64,000 nucleotides of DNA from Dactylorhiza incarnata. Its lineage: Eukaryota > Streptophyta > Magnoliopsida > Asparagales > Orchidaceae. Below, in pieces: positions 30,627-43,104 of the stretch. The stretch lies in NCBI GenBank assembly GCA_033032865.1, contig JAWHQI010000259.1:186001-250000 (forward strand). Reading direction: 5' to 3'. Numbering within the stretch: the stretch's first letter is position 1; each line of letters begins with the position of its first letter. The position numbers and the translations under genes were made by a program. The notes beneath the pieces are model-generated. The model was not told where the DNA came from. It searched no databases and worked only from the letters and a program-made list of their open reading frames with translations.

Positions 30627-32885
30627 TTATTCAATATTTAACATACCAAGATCAATCTTGAAAGCATTAAATTTGGCCTTATCCAATGGCTTTGTAAAGA
30701 TATCAGCAACTTGAATATCAGTGGGGACAAATTCAAGGCAGATATCTTTACTTTCAACATGTTCTCTATCAAAATGATATCTTATCTTTATGTGCTTAGT
30801 CCTGCTATGAGAGACAGAATTCTTATCAATGGAGATAGCACTGGATGAGTCACAATATAAAGGGGATTGACTTACCTTGAGGTTGTAATCCTCTAGCTAA
30901 TGTTGTATCCACATGAGTTGTGCACAACAGCTACATGCAGCTATATATTCTGACTCATCAGTGGAAATAGCCACACTGGTTTGCTTCTTGTAGCTCCATG
31001 ATATCAACCTCCTTCCTAGGAATTGATAAGTAACACTTGTACTTTTCCTGTCTTCTTTGCATCCAGCAAAATCTGCATCTGAAAAGCCTGTTAGTTCAAA
31101 ATCATTGTTCTTAGGGTACCAAATACTAAGATGTTGGATGCCTTTAAGATATCTAAAAATCCTCTTTGCAGCTGAGTAATGAGATTCTATAGGGCATGCT
31201 TGGTACCTAGCACAAACACATGTAGCATACATAATGTCTAGTATACTAGCAGTTAGATACAACGAGGATCTAATAATGCACCTATACATGGATTCATCAA
31301 AGGCCTTGCCCTTCTTATCCTTGTCCAGGGAATTGTTGGACCCCATGGGAGTTTTCATGGTGGAAGCAGATTCCATCCCAAACTTCTTAATAAGCTCCCC
31401 AGTGTACTTACTCTGAGAGATGAATATCCCCTCATCAGACTGTTTCACTTGGAGGCCTAAAAAGTACTTGAGCTCTCTCATACTGCTCATCTCAAACTCC
31501 CCCTGCATAAGGTTGGCAAACCTTTTGCAGAGGTTGTCATTTGTAGACCCAAAGATTATGTCATCAACATAAATTTGGACTAGAAGACACTTGCCTTTAT
31601 TTCCCTAAGAAATAATGTGTAATCTATCTTTCCCCTCAAGAACTTATTCTTGATGAGAAAGCTACACAAGGTCTCATACCAAGCCCTAGGGGCTTGCTTT
31701 AGACCATATAGAGCTTTCCTAAGTAAATAAACATGAGAAGTAAGGGTAGGATGTACAAAACCTGATGGTTACTCAACATATACCTCTTCCTTCAAGTTAC
31801 CATTGAGGAAAGCTGGTTTGTCACCCATCTGGTATACTTTGAACCCTTTGTGGGAATCATAGGCAAAAAATAGCCTAATTTCTTCTAACCTTACAACTAG
31901 GGCAAAGGTTTGATCAAATTATATACCCTCTTGTTATCTATAGCCCCTTGACCACTAATCTTGCCTTGTTCTTGATGATGATTTCATTCTCATCCAACTT
32001 GTTTATGTATATCCATTTGGTGCCAATGATGTTGTGTCCTTGAGGTTTTGGCACCAACTTCCAGACTTTGCATCTCTTGAATTGAAGAAGCTCTTATTGC
32101 ATGGCTTGAATCCAGAAAGTATTTTGATTGGCCTCTTAAAACTTCTTGGACTCCAACTGTGATAGGAAGCACAGGAATATAGATTCATTGTGAGCCCTAC
32201 TTCTTGTGAACACGCCTTGATTTTCAGCTCTAATTATCTGTTCTCTTGGATGATCTCCCAAGTGTCTTGTTGTTGTAGGCATCCTGGCAGCAATTTGCAA
32301 GTCTTCTTCTAGAACAGCATGGTCTTCAGCAGCCTGCACTTCTTCATCTTCAGGAATAGCAACATCTATATAAGCCTTGCTGCTGCTGGGAATGTCTTAG
32401 ATAAACATCTCTTCCACTTTTTGTTCATTTCCTGTCAAAATAGAAGAACTAGACAAGCCTTTATAGAGTAGGTTGGTCTCATCAAACACTACATGCATAG
32501 ACTCTTCTACAACATGAGTTTTCTTGTTGTATACTTTATAAACTCTACTATGTGAGCTATAGCCTACAAGAACCCCCACATTGCATTTTTCTGCAAACTT
32601 TGTCAAATGAGATTTTCCATTGTTTAAAATGTAGCATTTGCAACCAAAGATTCTAAAGTATGATATTATTGGTTGTTTGCCTTTCAGAATCTCATATGGG
32701 GTAATTCCAAGGACCTTATTGATGGAAGCTCAATTGAGAACATAACAAGCAGTATTGACTGCCTCAGCTCAAAAATATTCTGGAAGTGAGGAGTAACTAA
32801 GCAAAGTTCTCCCAGCTTCTCTCAAGGTCCTATTCCTCCTCTCAGCCACACCATTTTGTTGTGGTGTCCTTGGAGAGGAGAACTC
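30627..32885 (-). pseudogene. pol: Z pol: integrase end, reverse transcriptase, RNase H
   Basis: Copia pol in several frames. 32885-32750 gives the integrase motif PRTPQQNGVAERRNRT with its catalytic Glu; 32606-32397 gives the GYSSHSRVYKVYNKKT linker. The RT active site YVDD is near 31575-31563, and RNase H lies at 31508-30897 with GFSDADFAGC and STDESEYIAAC. A TAG at 30899-30897 interrupts the end of RNase H, after which sequence with HSRTKHI and ADIFTKPL continues to TAA at 30629-30627. Upstream integrase is removed by X4. Many stops and shifts: not functional. Confidence 0.85.
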
Positions 32886-33951
32886 TGTTAGATCTGTAGG
32901 CGCCCTTAGAGGGGGGGGGGTGAATAAGGGTTTTAAAATCCTATATTATATTTGTATTATATTTGAAAATATAAGAGATTAAGATAAGAAATCAAGCATA
33001 TAAAAATGAGACATCATTTTATTAATATGAAAAGAAGAGTTTACAAAACTTAATTTCTTATAACGCTAGAAATCAGAGGTGAATACTAATAAAACTCTTT
33101 TTGTTTTCTATCCAGAATCGCATTCCCACAAACCGGTGGCCCTAGCTTATCCTTCCTCGGATACGGTCTCAAGCCGCTCTAGCCAATCCGTCCCCAGATA
33201 TGGCCTCTAGCACCCCCTAGACTAACCTAGATAGAGTCACCAAGATGAGGCAAATTTCTGCCCTAAGTTCTACCCAGACCTAGTCGCCAACATGAGACGA
33301 GTTCACTAAATGATTATAAGAAAAGATGTGAAATAAAAGGACAATAATATTAAAACTCCCTCTTGATGAGCTTCTGAAGCTGTAGAATAAGCGTTGTTGA
33401 GGCGGTTGTTGTTCAGATCCGGCGTAAAGAAATCCTCCTTCAGAAATTCGCAGAGCTTTGGTGGGTGATCAACTTTCGGCCAAATAAGGCTCTGAAATTC
33501 TAGCACTCAACCTCTCTCCAACTTCTGTAAGAAAAATGAGAGAAGAGGCCTCCTTTTATAGGAGTGAGCGGTAGCGCCTGCGCTAGCACTACCGCCGGCG
33601 CTATCCCCACTTAGGAATTATTCTCTGCGTGCGTATCTTCATTTTGGGGAAACATTGACACCTTGCCTCTTGTGCTCCGCGCTACCGACTACGCTATCTG
33701 CTATCGCCTGGCGCTAGCGCCTTTTAAAAATGCTCCCGGGATTTCGCTAATCATCGCTAGCGCCTGCGCTAGGTGCTACCGCCGGTGCCAGTGGGCATGT
33801 TGGATTTTTGGGTTCAACTCTTAGGGCAACCTTCTTATGTCATCCTTGGGTCATATGGACTTGTTTCCTGCAAACTTAAACACACGAGATCAAATACACA
33901 TAGGATTTGTTATTCTCAAACCTAGGAGATGTGGAAGACCATGATCCAACA
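32886..33951 (-). repeat. X4 3' LTR with GCGCTAGC array
   Basis: Begins TGTTAGATC on the plus strand and ends GATCCAACA, about 1066 bp. From 33562 to 33800 words such as GCGCTAGC, CTACCGCCGGCGCTA and GGTAGCGCCTGCGCTAG recur. On the minus strand TATAAAAG follows at about 33557-33550. The AGAG-G10-TGAATA tract is at 32909-32926. Confidence 0.85.
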
Positions 33952-35392
33952 AACTTCCCCTTTTTATAATAACAAATCGATTAATGATAAATCAGAGCAT
34001 TAATATATAAGCATGATGAAACCTACTTGTGTGTGTGTGAAAGTGATGACTTAGGATAATTGTCGATTTTATTATTTAGAATTACTCCCCTAAATACATG
34101 ATCCCCCTATGTGAATGCTCCCCTAATATGTAAGTTATCATCTTAATCATTAGTCGTGTTAGTTTTTCCTATTTGATAGCGATTTATATTTATCATGTTA
34201 GTTCTTCCCCTTTTGTTATTAGCAAAAGTGGGCAAGAAAGCAATAGACATAAAAGAGGATTTTTGATAAAAAAAAATATAAAGCATGATCAAGCTTTTTA
34301 GAGGAAAGAAAATGATAAGGAGTTTTAAATCATAATAATTTTCATAGGAATAAATCAGAGTTTTGAGCACAAATATTTTTAGAGAAATAAATCAGAGTTT
34401 TTAGCTTAAAAAGAATAATATAACATTTACCAAGCAAGTCTACCACTTTGTTGAAGAAAAGGAATTTGGAGTTTGAAGACTTGAGATAAGCATAAAGAAC
34501 ACAAGGTAAACGTAATGTTGCGGAAGACTTATAGAAATACAAGAAACATCTTTTTGTAAACATGACGATTCATAAGAAGAAATATATGTGAAAGTCCAAA
34601 AAAATAGATGTTTTTGTAAATCATATTTCTTTTAAAATCTTTAAGTTTGACAATAAAGTAACCAAGCATGAAATAATGTTATCAAAAAGAGATTACTACA
34701 TTGTTATTTTAATTAACAAATTCAAAACATACAAAACATTGTAGAGAACATGCTAGGTTATCTAGTGCATTTATATATAAAGAGTAGTATAGAATTTAGC
34801 ATTAGGATCAAATACTCATGAGAAGAAGTGTTATGGAAGATAATGATGTGCACATGAGTGTATTTTGAATAGAGTAAACAAATGATTTAATCAAAAATAC
34901 AAGACATTTGTAGAGTAAAGTGCACAAAAAACACAAATAACTTTACTTCCACACACTTCAATGCACATAGAAAAAATGTACAACAACCTAGGTGCTTTGC
35001 ACACACAATGCTCATCATGACTTTCAGGGTGCAAAGTAGTTCTTGGGGGATCACACACTTTATTTTTCAATATATATATTTTTTATGATCCGATGTACTT
35101 AATAAGTGGTGTAAAAATGAAGGTTTGCACAAGACACTTTACTATTCTTTCCAAGGTGCTCAACCTCATAACGCTTATTAAGACTTATCAGGAGTTTCAA
35201 GTAGTGCTTGGTGGAGTTATCTTTGTTAATTTATTTCATGATTATTTTTTGTACAAAGTTCTCCAAATACACTTGTTTTGCAAACCAATGTAATTTTGAA
35301 AGCACGATCACTTTCTTAATTTTTAAGAGTGCAAATAAATGTAGTGTGGGTAAGATACTTGTGCAAATTTAATTTGTTGTACAATTACAATA
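32886..35392 (-). mobile_element. X4: truncated X-family copia element
   Basis: Minus-strand fragment inserted in the Z integrase: 3' LTR (32886-33951) plus about 1.4 kb of internal non-coding sequence that matches X3 52210-54310 (for example the CTTGTGTGTGTGTG stretch and several CTCCCC tracts). Similarity to X3 ends near 35392. No gag and no second LTR are seen, so the right part was lost by deletion or recombination. It is closest to X3. Confidence 0.75.
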
Positions 35393-35759
35393 TGAGAAGT
35401 TAAAGAATTTGGTGCACCCAGACTGATTGAGTTTGGAAGAGGTTGACAAAAGAGAGTAGGAGTAAGATGCATGGTTGATTAGAAGGCAAGAGTATGTTTG
35501 GGATCGACGAAAGATCTTCATTCCCTCAGAGTAAGGTAAAACACACTTAGCGTCAGTAAGTGTAACATTAATAGTGGTGAGGTCAAGGGTAGACATTAAT
35601 AAGAATAAGTGTCCCGTCGTAGCTCCTAGTACCGTTGCGATCCCCTCACAGGGTAGACTTCGGGAAGTCCAAGATTAACCCAAAGCCGTAGGAATAATTT
35701 GCTACGCAAGATTAACTTAATAGTACACACACCCACACCCCGATGCCACGGGTGGTTAG
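35393..35759. other. Unassigned sequence left of X2
   Basis: No similarity to the other elements that I can see and no credible frame. Its last bases (GTTAG, 35755-35759) are the first copy of the X2 target duplication, and it continues at 44388. Confidence 0.4.
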
Positions 35760-37023
35760 TTTTGGATCTTACGGCGCCCTTAGAGGGGGGTGAATAAGGG
35801 AATAAAAATTCTTTTTATAATTATAAGAAAATTACTAAATTGTTTTATAATATGCGAAGGGAAAATAACAATTTAGCTAAGTGAACAGAAAATTATGATT
35901 TGCAATTTTTAGAAATAAGTACTAAATTGTTTTATGATGAAAGAGATTGAAATAAATAATTTAGATTTAGAATTGAAAACTTAGAACACAATATAATATA
36001 GATTACGCCAAGTGATAGAAATCAAGTAAACACAAAAGAGACATGATTATATTATATGAAAAAGTGTTTACATAAATTTGATTTCTATATCACTAGAAAT
36101 CGGAGGCGTACAAATGTAAATTTCTTTTCCTTTTCTATACCGACTTGTATCCCCACAAACCGGTTGGCTTTAGCCAATCCTTCCCCGGATATGGCCTCAA
36201 GCCGCTCTAGCCAATCCTTCCCCAGATATGGCCTCGACCACCCCCTAGATCTAATCACCTAGACCTAGTTGCCAACGCAAGGCAAATTTCCCCCTAAGTC
36301 CTACCCAGACCTAGTCGCCAACACAAGGCGAATTAACTTAACAGTTACAAAGAAAGTATGGAATGGAAATAATGAAAAACAATAATAAAAACTCCCTATA
36401 TGAGATCTCTGGAGTCGAGGATGAAAGATCGCTGTAGCATAAGCGAGGTAGAAGCGATCGTCCTTCAGATGTAGCGTGACGTAGTCCTCCTCCAGAATTC
36501 TCCTTAAGCTTTTTGTGGGAGATCCATCTTCGGCAGCATAATAGCACTGGAATTGTGGCACAAGCAACCTCTATGGGATGGATGATCAAAATGATCGAAG
36601 TTGGCTTCAATTTATAGACCTTGGAGCTAGCACCTGCGGTAGTACTTAGCGCATGCGGTATCGTTCGTGTGGAGCGGTTGCGAAACCGTCGGCGACATGG
36701 CGATGTGCACGATCTTGAGATAGCGCATGCAGTATCGCTAGCGCTGGCGGTAGCGTTAAGGAACCGCTGAGACAAAAAGAAAGAGATGATTTTGAGCTAT
36801 CGCCTGGCGTTAGCGCTAGCGCTGGCGGTAGCGCTAGCGCCTGCGTTAAACCTCTAGCGCTGGCAGTAGTGCTCTATTCAGAAAGTTTGATTCCATGCTT
36901 CCTTCTACCTATGGAGTATTGTACCTATAGTTCCTGCACACTATAAACACACTACAAGCAATATTAAATACAATATGGGATTTGTTATTCTCAAACAAAG
37001 GGATGTGACACACATGTCCAACA
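35760..37023 (-). repeat. X2 3' LTR
   Basis: Partner of 43105-44382. U3 array near 36620-36880 mixes GCGCTAGCGC, GCGGTAGCGC and GGCGTTAGC with one AACCGCTGAGAC (36770-36781), the word typical of Z. A TATA box CTATAAATTG lies at about 36619-36610 on the minus strand. Confidence 0.9.
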
Positions 37024-38519
37024 ATCTCCCCCTTTTGATAATAACAAATCCTCTAAGCAAGAAATCAACAATAGTGTTTATAGTATATGACAAGCATGAT
37101 ACTAGTGCAACTATAGTATATAATAAGCATGATGAAATTGTGCATACTCCCCCAATCTTAATGCTCCCCTACATAAAAGCAATTTATGTTCTACTCCCCC
37201 TAAATGATAGATTACATGAATTATTCTCCCCTTAATCTTCTATATTTCTCCTATATAGATTTCTTCAATTAATCTCCCCCTTTTGGTATTATCAAAAGAA
37301 GGTGGGGTTAGGGTAGTAAGGAGGCATTCTTTAGGCTAGTTATAAATCATGATCGAGCTTTTGTAATATATGAAATGATAAAAAGTTTAAGCATAGCATA
37401 TATAAGAGATTTCAAATATAAAGATAAGAGTTGCAAGCAAGCGGAAGATTATAATAAACATCTTTTTGTAGGCATGAAAAGCATAAGTAAAAATATGAGT
37501 TTTAGTTCAAAATTGAAAGATGTTTTAACCTTTTTGAAATCTCAAAGTTTTTCATAAAAATACCAAGCATGAAATGAACATATCAAAGAGAGATTATACT
37601 ACAATGTTACTTAATTCTAAGTTCAAGAAATACCAAAACATTGTAGAGATCAGGTTAGGTTATCTAGCGCATTTTTATATAAAGAGTAGTATAGATAAAG
37701 CATTAGAATCCAATTCTCATGAGAAGAAGTGTTATGAAAGATAATGATGTGCACATAAGTGTATTTTGGGCAATGTTAACAATTGATTTAAATCAACAAA
37801 ATACAAGACATATGTAAAGTAAAGTGCACAATAAAACACAAGTAAATTACTTTCACACACTTTTAATGCACATAATTTTTAACAAAGTGGTGTAATAATC
37901 AAAGTTTGCACAAGACACTTTACTATTTTTTCTAAGGTGCTCAACCTCACAATGCTTATGAAGACTTATCAGGAGGTTCAAGTAGTGCTTGGTGGAGTTA
38001 TATTTATCTACATATATAATTTTTTTTGTTCATATTTGTGAGACAACATTCTCCGAATACACTTGTTTTGCAAACCAAAATTTTTAACTTAACCACTTTT
38101 CTAAATTTCATAAGTGCAATTCAAATGTAGTGTAGGCAATAAACTTATGCAAGTTTTAATTCATTGTACAAATACAATACACAAGCAAGCATTTTTAGAT
38201 TTAGACACACATGTTGATTACCAAAATAAGTGAGTGAAATGTATCATTATCAATCATAAAACATTTACTCATACTTAGAGGCATGCTAAGCTTGGTACTA
38301 CACATTTTGCAATACAATTGATGCACTTTAAATAGATATATCAAAGCATGATAAGCAAAACAATGTTCATAGTAATTTGAAAGAATATGTTTTAACATTG
38401 TAAATAATTCTAAATAATAGAAATCATACATGCTTGATATTGGCAATAAAGATCATACAGTTTTTTTTTTGAATATGATAAGCATGATAAATTCTTTGAA
38501 ACATAAATTTGAAATCCGT

Positions 38520-38906
38520 CTGTCCGTCATTCGTCGAGACTTCATGTGAACATTCGACGAATTGACATAGCCATCGTCGAGACTTCATGTGAACATTCGA
38601 CGAATTGACTTAGCCATTGAAAAATACTGACCAAAGCTTGAAAACTGTCTTCTATTTTCATTCGTCGGAATTCGTCGGGAGTTCTCGAGAACATTCGACG
38701 AATTGACTTGGCCATTGAAAAATACTGAACAAAGCTTGAAAACTGTCTTCTGTTTTCATTCGTCGGAATTCGTCGGGAGTTCACGTGAACATTCGACGAA
38801 TAGACTTAGCCGCAGAAATTTCTTCTTTAAACTAGAAATTTGGCTTCTGTCTGGATTCGTCGAGATTCATCGGAACTTCACGAGACATCTCGACGAATTG
38901 ACTTAG
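38520..38906. repeat. Tandem near-perfect palindromes inside X2
   Basis: Two and a half units of about 116 bp. Each holds a 34-bp palindrome: ATTCGTCG, three bases, GTTCAC facing GTGAAC, three bases, CGACGAAT (near 38758-38800). In the neighbouring unit (near 38659-38702) the centre is GTTCTC facing GAGAAC, a matched change on both arms: CACGTG versus CTCGAG at the centre. The TTCGTCGA word is that of the Y, U and V LTRs, not of the X2 LTR. Confidence 0.85.
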
Positions 38907-39299
38907 CAAAAATTTCTTTTCTTCTGAAAGCCTGCTCCACTCCTCAAACTTGAAAACCTTCAGTTATGAGTATATGAAGTACACCCCAATAGCGCGGCAA
39001 ACAGTACGTGATTTTTTGAGAATTTTAAATTTTTTTTATTTTTTATATTTATTAGGTGTCCTTAGAGTAGTTCCATGCTGAAATTTCAGAATTTTTGGAG
39101 ATCTCTAGGTGGATCAAATTTGCATGAAACTTTGGCTTTTTCAAATTCTTGTGTTTTTCAAAAACATTTAACATGAAAAGATAAATTATGAAGACACAAG
39201 AGGACATTTTTTATTAAACAACCCAAAATATGCATGATTTAAGTAATAAGTGAATAAAAATGTTCATGCAGTGAGTAATATAAGTATTCCTAAGATTAA

Positions 39300-39545
39300 A
39301 GACTACCCCGACTGAATGTCTACACCCTAGCCCCGTACTAAGTGACGGATGGGCATGAGGAGCTGCACGCATGCCGTAGGTTGGGGTGTTAGTCCCATAT
39401 GCACACACTATAGAACACTCAACCTAGCACTCTTTCCCCCAGTGCCTCGCAAGGCCCCACTGGAACCCTCCCCGGTTAAGGACAAGACATGACTTAGAGG
39501 TTAGGTCTCTAATGCATACAACCCTACGCCCCCGCTATTGATATG
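39300..39545 (-). other. Conserved GC-rich block of the X family (X2 copy)
   Basis: Contains GTGACGGATGGGCATGAGG, CAGTGCCTCGCAAGGCCCC and GGTTAAGGACAAGACATGAC, nearly identical to 52770-52990 in X3 and to the reverse complement of X1 22180-22390. No frame is shared by the three copies, so conservation at RNA or DNA level is more likely than coding. Confidence 0.7.
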
Positions 39546-41453
39546 AAGTCAAAGGTGAATAATCTTTGGACAACCTATGCTTTTTAAACTATGGGTTGAT
39601 TTATAAACTATGAGTTTTGTTTAATGTGATGAGTTATAATGCCGCATAGTTTTTCTACTTTTATGAGATGACAATATGTGATAACTAGCACAATTACTAA
39701 TATTCAATAAGTGATAAAGCTAGTATGATGAGTTTTGGGTTTAATGTCATGTCATAAGATTAATATTAATATTGCATGTATTCCAAAATAGAATTTTAAG
39801 TTATAGATCTAGAATAGAGTGATGATTAAGTTTGATGTATCATTATTATTCGTAGGTTGGTTCTAGAATCCATATATATGTGAGATACATGCAATCAATA
39901 TCAAAGCATATCCATACACCAACTAATGTAAAGAAAGCAATATTCATATTTTTATCATAAGATTCATAATTCTTATTATTGATTTGAGATATTTCTTGAT
40001 AGAACATGAATTATGATTTATGGTTATAGAGAATTTTGCATAGAATATATGTTAGATCATCATGATGTCTGTGATTTCTATTCTTTCTAGACTTACGACA
40101 ATATGATTTGGTGAATTTCTTTTGAATAAGCATGTTTGATTTTTAAGTCTAGAAAATGATGATCATGTAATCATATTAAAGACAAAGATCACATATAGAG
40201 TGTTTTGAAATTTATAATAAAATTTGCATTCAATAATTGAATCTATTGATCTTTGGTTTTGCATGATAATATATGATTTATGATACAATATTCATATATA
40301 TTCTAATGATTAATCCATAACCTATGTGTTTGTTGGAATTTTAGTATTCTATATAATTTCAAATCACATAGTTATCATGATATTTTAATAACATTGTAAA
40401 TGTTATACCTAGCATATAAATTTAAGCATAAACCAAGAAGTGATGATAGGATGATGAGTTTGAATGCAATGTTATTACATAGGATTAATGGAGATTATGT
40501 TGCATGTAATATGAGAAGTTTTCAAATTAATTTTCTTTAGACCTAGAATGAAATGATTAAACTTTTGATTTGATCTTAATGATACAAGATGATTCTAAGG
40601 TCTAAATTACATGCAAACATTGGTGACACACATCACACACATAATATCTAAATTAATATATGAAATAATTATAATAAGGATAACATGTGATGAAAAAATC
40701 CATAAACACAGAAATTTCCAAATCAAGCAAACTAAGATAGCTTTAAAACGGAGTTGAAATTGGGCAAGTTGACAGCACCAAAAGAACTCAAATGAGCAAG
40801 CCTAGTTTGCCGTTGGATGGAGATTTTTGTGCTCTTTCCGAAAATATATTAAACGTGAAAATCAGGCGAGCGGATCAAAAGATATGGATGTTTGAAGTTT
40901 TGATCGTAAACTCGCATTTTTGAAAGATTAAACATGCATTTAGATGAATTTTTGTTTTCAATTTTTCTAGATAATGTTCTTCATTATAAGGGCTATCATA
41001 TGCAGCAAACAAATATAGAATCAAAAAAAAATGTTGCGCATTTTAATTTTTAGTTTAAGCCCTTTAATAAACCATTTAAATCCAATCTTTAAAATAATTT
41101 CAATAGTCTTGATAATAATTTCAAAATTCAATTTCTAATGATAATTCAAGACAATTAAGGGTAAAGGATTTTAAAGGATAAATATATATATATATGTATA
41201 AGCAATTTTAAAAGATGAAAGGTAGGTCACTTTTAAGATCATATGACTTTATGTTCAATTTTAATTCAATTTGATTTGATAAACATTAGGCTTAATATAT
41301 GAAAGTCATATTACATGATATATCAAGTGATCATAGCATGTTTGTTCAAAAAAATAAACAATAAACAAAAGAAAAGTGACAATTAGCATATCATGAAGTA
41401 GAGTAGTGATATTTCATTTTTATTTGTTTCTACTTCATGCAAATGATAGGATA

Positions 41454-43055
41454 CTAATGAATAAGGGATTTAGGTATCCAAAGGGTACCAAGTGGGATGG
41501 TTCCTTTGGGTGCCCAAATACATCGTGGTGGCTTTTTAGGAGACAAGGATAAATGGGCCCTTTCAATTAAAGTTGATGTGTCATTTTTCTTTAAGGGTTT
41601 CCATTCATACCTTGGTTGTTTATCTTTTAAATTCATATTATGATTATGTGACATCTTTATATGATTATATTTGTTTGAAAAATAACTCATTTGGGATTTA
41701 TGTTTATTCAAATTATTTTTCAAAATAGATTGATGTTGATAATCATAATGAATTTTATTATAGAGATTCTTTGAAAATTTATAAGAGTGGTTGTCTTTCT
41801 TTAGAAGTGATTGTTGAAAGAGTGGGTTACAATATGTTGTAAATAATTGATTCTTATTTTGATAATTTTCATTTCCACTCTTTCTTATAGACGTACTCTT
41901 ATAATATGAAGGATAATATTTTATAGTTTGATTTTTATGAAAATGAGTTTTTAAATTTGAGTCATGATTGAAAATATATTGAGACTTATAATAGTGACTC
42001 TTAAGAATTTTGTGAGGGTCATAATTCTTTTTGAAACTAAACTCCTTTTGAGTTGATGTATGAAAATAGTCCTTTTTATAAATGCTTTTGTAAGTTAATT
42101 TGTCTTTGTTATTCAGAATCTTATGATGAAAGTCATTACTAGAAATTTGAAATTTTTCAACAAAAGATTTTAATTGTCTTAACTTACAAGTTAAAGCATC
42201 ATTTTCAATTATCAATTTTTCATTATGCCTTTTAGAAATTAAGAGCCCTTTTTTAATATCCTTGAATTTTTCTTGTAATAGATTGCAATCTAAACAAGGA
42301 ATATGAATTTTATCTAAAGAGCATGAAAGAGAATTTAACACATCAATATTAGATTCTACTTTAGCGTTTGCTTTTAAAGTTTTATTTTCTAAACGCAATT
42401 TGGAATTAGCACGTTTCAACTTTGAAATTTTACGTTTAGCAAATTTAAGCACACGAAATGTAGAAATAGAATTTGTTACAAAAAGAGAGGATTTAAATTT
42501 TCTTACCTTGCTATAATTTCCATTTTCTCTTTTGCTTGATGTTTGGTCATCAAATGAGTCCAATATTGTGACGTTGTATTCTTCTTCCTCCAAGCATAAG
42601 TCCTCATCGATTTCTTCTCTTGGATCCATAAGGAATTCCTCGTCGATTTCTTCTTTTGGATCCATAAGGAATTCCTCGTCGATTTCTTCTCTTAGATCCA
42701 TAAGGAATTCCTCTTGTTCATCATCTGTAGAAGGAAGACTATAAGTATTCTCAAGAAATTTCCAAACTTCATAAGCAGTAGGAAGTGTATAAATAAGTTT
42801 GAAAATATTTTGATCTAATGCACAATATAGACTATTCATAGATTTGGCATTTAAAAACATTTCATTTTTATTTAAAATACTTGGGGGTATTTTAATAGTA
42901 ATATTCCATACTTCCATATCCAAAGATTTAAGAAATTTTTCCATAAGGGTTTTCCACCCATTATATTTTTTACCTTCAAATAAAGGTGGTGCTAAAGATT
43001 TTTCATTTATAAGAAAATTTCCCCTACTAGTAGAAGCGAGATCATGAGACGCCAT
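41454..43055 (-). CDS. gag: X2 intact copia gag-like protein (533 aa)
   Basis: Starts at ATG 43055 (MASHDLASTSRG), about 50 bp from the 5' LTR. Order: an N-terminal Gag region with PPLFEGKKYNGWKTLMEKFL (DUF4219-like), the conserved YEVWKFLENTY, a threefold 14-residue acidic repeat with EEIDEEFLMDP (42604-42720), a basic patch, a coiled coil (about residues 220-310), an Asn/His/Lys/Tyr-rich region and the W-I-P-K end. There is no zinc knuckle, protease or pol. X1 and X3 end at the same SLIH, so the stop is ancestral, not recent damage. It would assemble particles or bind element RNA; that it is made is not shown. Confidence 0.85.
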   Translation of the reverse strand: MASHDLASTSRGNFLINEKSLAPPLFEGKKYNGWKTLMEKFLKSLDMEVWNITIKIPPSILNKNEMFLNAKSMNSLYCALDQNIFKLIYTLPTAYEVWKFLENTYSLPSTDDEQEEFLMDLREEIDEEFLMDPKEEIDEEFLMDPREEIDEDLCLEEEEYNVTILDSFDDQTSSKRENGNYSKVRKFKSSLFVTNSISTFRVLKFAKRKISKLKRANSKLRLENKTLKANAKVESNIDVLNSLSCSLDKIHIPCLDCNLLQEKFKDIKKGLLISKRHNEKLIIENDALTCKLRQLKSFVEKFQISSNDFHHKILNNKDKLTYKSIYKKDYFHTSTQKEFSFKKNYDPHKILKSHYYKSQYIFNHDSNLKTHFHKNQTIKYYPSYYKSTSIRKSGNENYQNKNQLFTTYCNPLFQQSLLKKDNHSYKFSKNLYNKIHYDYQHQSILKNNLNKHKSQMSYFSNKYNHIKMSHNHNMNLKDKQPRYEWKPLKKNDTSTLIERAHLSLSPKKPPRCIWAPKGTIPLGTLWIPKSLIH

Positions 43056-43089
43056 TATTCCCGGTGGTTAAAGCGATTTGGAATAACCT

Positions 43090-43103
43090 GGCTCTGATGC
43101 CAC
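43090..43103 (-). other. X2 primer-binding site
   Basis: TGGCATCAGAGCCAGG on the minus strand, two bases from the 5' LTR. It differs from the initiator tRNA-Met complement by one base (C for T). Confidence 0.8.
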
Positions 43104-43104
43104 T

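Larger units (their letters stand above)
26496..32885 (-). mobile_element. Z: decayed copia element with pol and a third ORF
   Basis: Minus-strand copia element seen in part: the 3' LTR (26496-27052, cut by X1), third ORF (30136-27687), and pol from the end of integrase through RT and RNase H (32885-30627). The integrase is interrupted at 32885 by X4; gag and the 5' LTR are not found in the window. A minus-strand polypurine tract CAAATAGGGGGAGATTA lies at about 27053-27069 beside the LTR edge. An extra ORF downstream of pol is where Sireviruses and retroviruses carry env or env-like genes. Confidence 0.85.
37024..41453 (-). other. X2 internal non-coding region
   Basis: AT-rich, no pol domain, only short unconserved frames. 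Near the 3' LTR it carries several C-rich tracts (37024-37300, polypurine on the minus strand). It also contains a tandem palindrome array (38520-38906) and the conserved X block (39300-39545). It aligns with X1 and X3 in many stretches. Confidence 0.7.
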
